A DNA stretch of 42,294 nucleotides from Paracoccaceae bacterium (GTDB taxonomy: Bacteria > Pseudomonadota > Alphaproteobacteria > Rhodobacterales > Rhodobacteraceae). The translations under genes were made by a program, and so were the position numbers. Under the pieces are notes generated by a model that was given only the letters and a program-made list of their open reading frames with translations, did no database searches and was not told the DNA's origin. Positions 36,582 to 42,294 of the stretch are shown here, one piece after another. The DNA lies in contig JANZZL010000024.1 of assembly GCA_026419405.1 (NCBI GenBank), positions 1 to 42,294 on the forward strand, given 5' to 3'. Position 1 is the stretch's first letter. Each line of letters starts with the position of its first letter.

Positions 36582-36635
36582 CCTCTTTAGCGGCATGTTT
36601 AACGTGGCCCGCAATCCGGAAGACAAATCGCCACG
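36582..36635 (-). promoter_or_regulatory. SAM-II riboswitch aptamer
   Basis: On the minus strand CGTGGC (36635-36630) pairs with GCCACG (36608-36603). The loop holds GATTTG and CGGATTGCGG. The pairing is followed by TTAAACATGCC and GCTAAAGAGG. This matches, element by element, the SAM-II pseudoknot of alphaproteobacterial met genes (P1, GAUUU loop, AUUGC, UAAA, GCUAAA). Confidence 0.9.
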
Positions 36636-36817
36636 GCTGCGGACGGATAGACCCGGCCGCGGCGCCCGTCAAGCAGCCCCGCCCCGGCGCCGCGCTGGGG
36701 TCCGGCGCAGAGGGTGTTGCGCCGGGGCATCGTCACGCGGCAGTAACCGGGGTTTCATCCGCCTGTCGTAAGCAAGCTCTAGTGCTGGCCACGACATCTG
36801 GTGGACGGAGGTTTCCC

Positions 36818-37729
36818 GTGCCCCTCATACGGATCGACGCCGAGACGAGCGCCGTTTCCGGGGTGGCCACGCTCCTCGGGGCGCTCGACGCGCTTCCCGC
36901 AGGCGCCCCGGTGACGGTGATGATCCACGGCTACAAGTATGCGCCCGGCCGCGACGGGCGCTGTCCGCACGGCTTCATCCTGTCGTCCGGCGCCTCGGGC
37001 GAGGGGCGGCGCGGGGTCTCCTGGCCGCATCACCTCGGCCTGCGCGAGGAGGGCGACGCGCTCGGCATCGGCTTCGGCTGGCAGGCGACGGGCAGCCTCT
37101 GGCGCGCCTGGGCCGAGGCGGGGCGCGCCGGCATCGCGCTGGCGCGGGTGCTCGCGATCCTCGCCGACCGCGGGCGGCAGGCGGACATCCTGGCCCACAG
37201 CCTCGGCGGGCGCGTGGCGCTCGCCGCGCTCGCCCGGGCGCCCGAAGGCTCGGTGCGCCGGGCGATCCTGATCACCCCGGCCGAGTTCCGCGACACCGCC
37301 GAGGCGGCCATGGATGCGCCGGCCGGGCGCAGCGCCGAGGTGGTGAACGTGGCCAGCCGCGAGAACGACCTCTTCGACCTGCTGATCGAATGGATGGTCG
37401 CCCTGCACCGGCCCGGCGCCCGCGCGCTCGGCCACGGGCTGAGCCGGCCGCGCGCGAACTGGACCGATCTCCAGATCGGCGACGCCGAGACGCTGCGCGC
37501 GCTCGCGGCGCTGGGCTACCCCGTGGCGCCGGCCACGCGGCGGATCTGCCACTGGTCGGGCTACCTGCGGCCGGGCCTGTTCCCGCTCTACCGCGCGATC
37601 CTCTCGGGCGCGCTGCCGCTGCCGCTGCTGCGCGCCAGCCTGCCCGACCGGGCGACGCCGCGCTGGTCGGGCCTGCTCGCGCGGCCCGGCGCCCGGCGGA
37701 TCGGAGGCGGGGCGGCGGCCGCGCCCTGA
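36818..37729 (+). CDS. Alpha/beta hydrolase
   Basis: A 303-aa hydrolase-fold protein. VTVMIHGYKYAP forms the oxyanion-hole strand and ILAHSLGGRVAL contains the nucleophile elbow (Ser in A-H-S-L-G-G, about residue 127). Candidate acid and His residues follow (NDLFD; RRICHWSGYL). I start at GTG 36818 because GGAGG lies 6 nt before it; an earlier GTG at 36782 has no such site. There is no signal peptide. The substrate (ester or lipid) is unknown. Confidence 0.8.
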   Translation: MPLIRIDAETSAVSGVATLLGALDALPAGAPVTVMIHGYKYAPGRDGRCPHGFILSSGASGEGRRGVSWPHHLGLREEGDALGIGFGWQATGSLWRAWAEAGRAGIALARVLAILADRGRQADILAHSLGGRVALAALARAPEGSVRRAILITPAEFRDTAEAAMDAPAGRSAEVVNVASRENDLFDLLIEWMVALHRPGARALGHGLSRPRANWTDLQIGDAETLRALAALGYPVAPATRRICHWSGYLRPGLFPLYRAILSGALPLPLLRASLPDRATPRWSGLLARPGARRIGGGAAAAP

Positions 37730-37813
37730 CGCCGCGCGCGCGGGCCCGGCGCGGAACCGCAGCGGGCTGACGGCGCGGCGGCTCCGCCCTGCCCCCGGCA
37801 CGCGCCCGGCCGC

Positions 37814-38887
37814 TCAGTCCGCGATCGCCCGCGCCAGGATCCGCGCCGCGAGGGCGCACTGCGCCTGCCGGCCCGTGCAGGCGTTCATGAACACCGCCGC
37901 CGCCCGCCGCCGCTTGCGGTCGATCAGCATCGAGGCATACCAGAGGGTGTTCGACCCGTCGTGCCGCAGCGTTCCGTCGGGGTTGCGGGCCCAGCCCATC
38001 GCGCAGGGTTCGCCCGCGGGCGGCGGCTCGTGCAGCAGCGCCCAGCTCGCCGTGCCGAGAAACCCGGGATCCTCGGTCGCGTGGCAGGCGAGATAGGTCA
38101 GCATGTCGCCCATCGCGATGTGCACGGTGCCTGCCGGGCCGAGCGCCGGCACGTTGTCCGCGCCGGGCGAGGGCGGCACCGCGCGCAGCCCGCCGAGGAG
38201 CCGCCGCCGGTGCCCCGTCACGGGGTCGTCGCCCGAGGGCGGCCCGAAGCCCGCCGAGGCGAGCCCGAGCGGCGCGAAGAGCGTCTCGCCGATCAGCGCC
38301 TCCCAGGTCTGGCCGAGCGCCTGCTCCAGCATCGCGCCGGCGACCACGTAGCCGGCATTGGAATAGCGGAACTGCCCGCGCGGGCCGGCCGGCCGTCGGG
38401 CGAGCATGACCGCGGCACAGTGCAGCCTGTCGGCGCGCAGGTCGCGGTCCTCCGACCAGCCGAGGCGGACCCACTCCAGCAGCGGCAGGTTGCAGCCGAG
38501 GCCCGCGCGGTGCCGCAGCAGGTCGGCGTAGCTCGCCTCCGCGAACCAGGGCCGGATCGCGCCGATCACCGGGCCGAGCACCTCGCCGACCGTGTCCTCC
38601 CAGCGGATCCGGCCCGCCTCGGCGAGGCGCGCCACGACCGTGGCGGTCATCGACTTGGCGAGCGAGCCGATGTGCCAGCGGTCCTCCGGGCGGACCGGCC
38701 GCCCGCCGACGGAGGCCAGGCCGCAGGTGCCGATCTCGGGCCCGGCGGGGCCCCGGCGCCCGACGACCGCGCCCGGGGCGCCGCTCTCCTCCACCGCCTG
38801 GCGGGCCAGACCGGACAGCGCCGGCGGGCCGGCCGCCGCGCCGACGCGTCCCGTGATGCCGACCCCTGCCGTCCGCCTGCCGATCAT
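37814..38887 (-). CDS. Beta-lactamase-fold serine hydrolase
   Basis: A 357-aa class C/esterase-like serine hydrolase. It shows the SxxK nucleophile (IGSLAKSMTA), the YSN triad in QFRYSNAGYVVAGAML and a late HDGSNTLWYASMLIDRK segment in the KTG-box position. I start at ATG 38887 (MIGRRTAGVGITG); the longer frame reaches into the divergent GST promoter region. No clear signal peptide is seen. It may act on esters or D-Ala peptides; resistance cannot be inferred. Confidence 0.82.
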   Translation of the reverse strand: MIGRRTAGVGITGRVGAAAGPPALSGLARQAVEESGAPGAVVGRRGPAGPEIGTCGLASVGGRPVRPEDRWHIGSLAKSMTATVVARLAEAGRIRWEDTVGEVLGPVIGAIRPWFAEASYADLLRHRAGLGCNLPLLEWVRLGWSEDRDLRADRLHCAAVMLARRPAGPRGQFRYSNAGYVVAGAMLEQALGQTWEALIGETLFAPLGLASAGFGPPSGDDPVTGHRRRLLGGLRAVPPSPGADNVPALGPAGTVHIAMGDMLTYLACHATEDPGFLGTASWALLHEPPPAGEPCAMGWARNPDGTLRHDGSNTLWYASMLIDRKRRRAAAVFMNACTGRQAQCALAARILARAIAD

Positions 38888-39009
38888 GCGGCCGATGTGG
38901 GATGCCGCCCGCCGGGCCGCCAGAGACCCTTGCGCCTTTCCGCCGACAGGGCCACGGTGCGGCGCCACGGGGCGGCGCGACGGGGCGGGCAGCACGGCGG
39001 GAGAGGCGC

Positions 39010-39711
39010 ATGACGGCCGAAATCGAGCTTCACTACTGGCCCACCCCGAACGGCTGGAAGATCACCATCGCGCTCGAGGAGATGGGGCTGCCCTACCGGG
39101 TGAAGCTCGTGGACATCGGCGCGGGCGAGCAGTTCGACCCCGCGTTCCTGAAGATCGCGCCGAACAACCGGATTCCGGCGATCGTCGATCCCGAGGGGCC
39201 CGGCGGGGCGCCGATCCCGGTCTTCGAGTCGGGGGCGATCCTGCTCTACCTCGCCCGCAAGACGGGCCGCTTCCTCGGCGAGGGCGAGCGCCAGCGCGTG
39301 GCGGTCGAGGAATGGCTGATGTGGCAGGTGGGCGGCGTCGGCCCGATGGCCGGGCAGGCGCACCATTTCCTGACGTATGCCCCCGCGCTCGACCCGCCGC
39401 AGGACCTGCCCTATGCCAAGGACCGCTACCGCCGCGAGGTGGCGCGGCTCTACGGCGTGCTCGACCGGCGGCTGGCGGACCACCGCTTCGTCGCGGGCGA
39501 CTTCTACTCGATCGCCGACATGGCGATCTGGCCCTGGGCTTCGCTCTGGGAGCGCCAGGGGCAGACGCTCGACGACAGGCCGCACATGCGCCGCTGGCTC
39601 GCGGAGGTGGGCGCGCGGCCCGCGGTGCAGCGTGGCCGGGCGGTCGCCGCGGAGCGGCGCACCTCCCTCGAGGGCGACCGCCGGGCGCAGGAGATCCTGT
39701 TCCGGCGCTGA
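39010..39711 (+). CDS. Glutathione S-transferase, Nu-class-like (YfcG)
   Basis: A 233-aa cytosolic GST or disulfide-bond oxidoreductase. The N-terminal thioredoxin-like domain starts LHYWPTPNGWKITIALEEM, with TPNG as in YfcG-type enzymes, and continues NNRIPAIVDPEG and VFESGAILLYLARKTG. The all-helical domain (from about residue 95) includes WLMWQVGGVGPMAGQAHHF and FYSIADMAIWPW. A purine-rich GGGAGAGG precedes the ATG. The last codons and stop are nearly duplicated 25 bp downstream. Confidence 0.9.
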   Translation: MTAEIELHYWPTPNGWKITIALEEMGLPYRVKLVDIGAGEQFDPAFLKIAPNNRIPAIVDPEGPGGAPIPVFESGAILLYLARKTGRFLGEGERQRVAVEEWLMWQVGGVGPMAGQAHHFLTYAPALDPPQDLPYAKDRYRREVARLYGVLDRRLADHRFVAGDFYSIADMAIWPWASLWERQGQTLDDRPHMRRWLAEVGARPAVQRGRAVAAERRTSLEGDRRAQEILFRR

Positions 39712-39789
39712 GCAGCTGACCCTGTCCCGGCGCTGACCGGTCCGGCCCAGACGCCGCCGCCGCGGCCCCGGCGCGCGGCGCGGGCCGCC

Positions 39790-40401
39790 TCACTCCTCGC
39801 CGCGTTCCTTCTCCTCGATGACGTAGGGCTGGAGCATCACGATCTGCGCCCAGAGGAACAGGAACAGCGCCAGCGGGAAGCCGAAGGTCTCGACCTTGAC
39901 CCAGGTCTCGGTGGACATCGTCCGCCAGACGATCTCGTTGCCGATGGCGAGGAACGAGAAGGCCGAGGCGAGCCGCCGGGTCAGGATCATCCAGCCCTCC
40001 TGCCGCATCGGCAGGAGCTCGCCCATCACGTATTCGAGCCACGACCGCCCCATCAGGAGCCCCGCGAACAGGATCAGCGCGAAGACGCCGTAGACGATCG
40101 TCGTCTTCATCTTGAAGAACTGCTCGTCGTTGAACCAGACGGTGAGCCCGCCGAAGACCACGACGAGCACAGCGGTGACCACCTGCATCCGGCTGACCCG
40201 GCCCGAGAGCAGCCGCAGCAGGACGATGCAGGCCAGCAGCAGCGGCACGAAGGCCGCGGTCACCACGATGAAGCCCGAATAGGCGGTCCCGCCGAGGGTG
40301 AAGGTCTCGTCCTTCAGCCACATGTAGGCGGCGAAGAAGGCCAGCGCCGGGCCGAATTCCAGCGCCGCCTTCAGCCCGGGGTGGATCGCGCGTCCGCTCA
40401 T
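39790..40401 (-). CDS. ispZ: Inner-membrane septation protein A (IspZ/YciB)
   Basis: A 203-aa inner-membrane protein with about five to six helices. It opens GLKAALEFGPALAFFAAYM, has FNDEQFFKMKTTIVYGVFALILFAGLLMG in the middle, and continues GWMILTRRLASAFSFLAIGNEIVWR. This is the IspZ/YciB family, linked to envelope integrity and septation in other bacteria. GGAGGACCC precedes the ATG at 40401. The neighbouring ftsY and secreted-protein genes are on the same strand. Confidence 0.92.
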   Translation of the reverse strand: MSGRAIHPGLKAALEFGPALAFFAAYMWLKDETFTLGGTAYSGFIVVTAAFVPLLLACIVLLRLLSGRVSRMQVVTAVLVVVFGGLTVWFNDEQFFKMKTTIVYGVFALILFAGLLMGRSWLEYVMGELLPMRQEGWMILTRRLASAFSFLAIGNEIVWRTMSTETWVKVETFGFPLALFLFLWAQIVMLQPYVIEEKERGEE

Positions 40402-40484
40402 GGGTCCTCCTTGCCCCGCCTCCATAGCACGGCGCCGCCGGCGATCAATGCCGCGCGGCGCCGCGCGCGGGGCCGCCCCCGGGC

Positions 40485-41333
40485 CTAGGGGCCGTAGGCG
40501 ATGCGCAGCCGCGCACCGGTCAGCGCCGCCGCGAGCCAGCGGGCGGGGTCGGGGGCGATCCCGGCGCCGGCCAGCATCGCCGGGCGGAACCCGCCGGGCG
40601 CCTCGAGCTCGATCCGGGCGCGCCCGCGCAGGTCGGGCCAGTCGTCGATCAGCGCGAGCGCGGCCTCGCGCGAGGCCGCGTCCATGGCAGCGGCGGGCAC
40701 GGCGCGCAGGACCGCGGCCGCCCGCGCGCGATCGGCCGGCCCCGGCCGCTCCAGCGGCGGGAACAGGGCCGCCCAGCGTTCGGCCAGCCGCCCGTCGCCG
40801 CGCAGCTCGGCCGCGATCGCGCCGAGCTCGGCCCCGGCGAGCCGTGCGGCCAGCGGCGCGGTTCCGGCCGCGCTCAGGCCCGGCGCGCTCAACGCGACCG
40901 TCACCCCGTTGCGCCCCTCGAAGGCGATCTCCGCCCGGACGGCGAGCACGCCCGCCGCCGCATCCTCGGCGAGCGCGAGCGCGAGGCGGGCACGGTCGCG
41001 CAGCCCTGCCGGCCGGCCGGGAAGCGCGCCCTGCCCGGCGGGCACCACCTCGAGGTCGAGCGTGAAGGCCGCGCCGCCCTCTCCCGCCGCGCCGCCCGAC
41101 CAGACCGCGCGCGGATAGGCCAGCCCGCGCCCGTCGCCGAAGGGGTCGCCCGCGAGGTCGCGCGCCACGCAGCGGCCGTCCTCCACGGCGATCGCCTCGG
41201 GCGGGCGCGCGCCGAGCCCGGCCAGCGCCAGCGCCCCGGCATGGCCGATCCAGAGCGCCCGGCAGTGCTCGACCGTGCCGGCCGCAGCCGGCTGCGCCAG
41301 GAGCGCCGCCAGCAGGAGGCCCGCCCGCCGCAC
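40485..41333 (-). CDS. Secreted protein of unknown function
   Basis: A 282-aa Ala-rich protein with a signal peptide (MRRAGLLLAALLAQPAAAGT). The start is GTG at 41333, 4 bp after the ftsY stop, suggesting coupling. Visible segments are HCRALWIGHAGALALAGLGARPP with one Cys and a long Ala/Leu/Arg-rich helical middle. The C-terminal ARIELEAPGGFRPAMLAGAGIAPDPARWLAAALTGARLRIAYGP reads like a beta-barrel or lipid-binding edge but matches no family I can name. The high Ala/Arg content raises some doubt, but the signal peptide and position support it. Confidence 0.65.
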   Translation of the reverse strand: MRRAGLLLAALLAQPAAAGTVEHCRALWIGHAGALALAGLGARPPEAIAVEDGRCVARDLAGDPFGDGRGLAYPRAVWSGGAAGEGGAAFTLDLEVVPAGQGALPGRPAGLRDRARLALALAEDAAAGVLAVRAEIAFEGRNGVTVALSAPGLSAAGTAPLAARLAGAELGAIAAELRGDGRLAERWAALFPPLERPGPADRARAAAVLRAVPAAAMDAASREAALALIDDWPDLRGRARIELEAPGGFRPAMLAGAGIAPDPARWLAAALTGARLRIAYGP

Positions 41334-41337
41334 CGGC

Positions 41338-42275
41338 TCAGTCCGCCCCGGCGCCGACCAGCGCCCGGGCGAACTCCGCGGGGTCGAAGGGCTGGAGGTC
41401 GTCGATCTGCTCGCCGACGCCGATCGCGTGGATCGGCAGGCCGAAGCGGTCGGCCAGCGCGACCAGCACGCCGCCCTTCGCGGTGCCGTCGAGCTTGGTC
41501 ATGACAAGGCCGGTCACGTCGGCGATCCGGCGGAAGATCTCGACCTGGCTCAGCGCGTTCTGCCCGGTGGTCGCATCCAGCACGAGCAGCGTGTTGTGCG
41601 GCGCCTGCGGGTCCTTCTTGCGGATCACGCGGACGATCTTCGCCAGCTCCTCCATCAGGTCCTGCCGGTTCTGGAGCCGCCCGGCGGTGTCGATCAGCAG
41701 CAGGTCCGCGCCCTCGGCCTGCGCCTTCGCCATCGCCTCGAAGGCGAGGCTCGCCGGGTCCGAGCCCTCGGGCGCGGTCAGCACCGGCACCCCCGCGCGC
41801 TGCCCCCAGATCTGGAGCTGCTCGACCGCCGCGGCGCGGAAGGTGTCGCCCGCGGCGATCACCACCGACTTGCCGGCGGCGCGGAACTGGCTGGCGAGCT
41901 TGCCGATCGTCGTCGTCTTGCCCGAGCCGTTGACGCCGACGACGAGCACGACCTGGGGCCGCGTCGGGTAGAGCGGCAGCGGGCGGGCGACCGGCTCCAT
42001 GATCCGCGCGATCTCGGCGGCGAGCAGGTCCTTGAGTTCGGCGGTCGAGAGGCGGCGGCCCATGCGGCCCTCGGCGATGTTCGCGGTGACGCGCAGCGCC
42101 GTGTCCACCCCCATGTCGGAGGCGATCAGGAGCTCCTCGATGCTCTCGAGCATCGCGTCGTCGAGCGCACGGCGCGCCACGGGCGCGGCCTCGCCCCGGC
42201 CGAGCAGGCGCCCGAGAAGCCCCGGCGGGCGCGCGGGCGCGCCGGGCGGCGGAGCGGTCGCCGCAGCCGGGGCCT
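41338..42275 (-). CDS. ftsY: Signal recognition particle receptor FtsY (5' end missing)
   Basis: The 3' 938 bp of ftsY, the SRP receptor GTPase that docks ribosomes at the membrane. The N domain begins ALDDAMLESIEELLIASDMGVDTA. The G domain shows P-loop GVNGSGKTTTIGKLA, the I-box insert GDTFRAAAVEQLQIW, DTAGRLQNR, TKLDGTAKGG and the C-terminal GEQIDDLQPFDPAEFARAL. In-frame Pro/Ala/Gly-rich linker continues upstream to 42275 and then enters adapter sequence with an in-frame TAA. The acidic A domain and the true start are outside the contig. Confidence 0.95.
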
Positions 42276-42294
42276 CTGTCTCTTATACACATCT
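42276..42294. other. Tn5/Nextera mosaic-end adapter sequence (artefact)
   Basis: CTGTCTCTTATACACATCT is exactly the 19-bp Tn5 mosaic end used in Nextera tagmentation libraries. It forms the very end of the contig and breaks the ftsY frame. Read on the minus strand it gives the artefact peptide start MCIRDR. It is not genomic sequence. Confidence 0.98.

Noticed and set aside
40901-42292. A 463-aa frame beginning MCIRDR
   Set aside because: The start is the Nextera adapter and the rest is the wrong frame of ftsY and the secreted-protein gene.

Overview
The window is about 42.3 kb of very GC-rich DNA (clearly above two thirds G+C by eye). It looks like a chromosomal contig of an alphaproteobacterium of the order Rhodobacterales. 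The evidence is the gene set and the regulatory style: a short ProS, HdaA beside ppk-ppx, a PccR/ScfR-type regulator with TTTGCAAA sites near pccB, a SAM-II riboswitch before metZ, a perfect FNR/FnrL box, DUF6497- and DUF4174-type proteins, and ispZ close to ftsY. I saw no rRNA, tRNA, CRISPR array, transposase or phage gene. The last 19 bases are the Tn5/Nextera mosaic end, which is a library artefact, so the contig really stops at 42275 inside ftsY.

1-7.0 kb is mostly minus strand. proS is followed, with a one-base stop/start overlap, by a DUF998-like membrane protein. Then come lolC-lolD (lipoprotein release) and, behind a perfect FNR box, a compact run of cytochrome c, an L,D-transpeptidase-like protein that has lost its catalytic Cys, and a second, paralogous cytochrome c. 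An ArsC-type arsenate reductase closes this side. A cupin gene and a divergent LysR regulator start the next block.

8.2-14.3 kb is plus strand: AI-2E-family permease, hdaA, a 0.5 kb C-rich nested repeat, ppk and ppx. 14.3-17.1 kb is minus strand: a small secreted protein, an endonuclease/exonuclease/phosphatase-family protein, a TerB-DnaJ co-chaperone and a VOC-family protein.

17.2-30.2 kb is the propionyl-CoA/methylmalonyl-CoA locus: mcm, a sulfotransferase-like gene, pccA, pccB and the regulator pccR. Between pccB and pccA lie a DUF6497-like protein, three small lipoproteins (one of only 41 aa) and an unknown basic protein. TTTGCAAA-type sites lie upstream of pccB and of pccR, which fits PccR activating the pathway and controlling itself. 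A DUF486 membrane protein and a Bcr/CflA-type drug exporter lie between pccB and pccR.

30.3-42.3 kb holds a ThDP-dependent decarboxylase-like enzyme overlapping trkH, a small membrane protein, folE2, metZ with its SAM-II riboswitch, an alpha/beta hydrolase, a beta-lactamase-fold serine hydrolase, a Nu-class-like glutathione transferase, ispZ/yciB, a secreted protein of unknown function and the 5'-truncated ftsY.

The least ordinary observations are the FNR-box cytochrome/dead-transpeptidase cluster, four GTGCAC hexamers at exact 11-bp pitch beside pccB, and the nested repeat before ppk.
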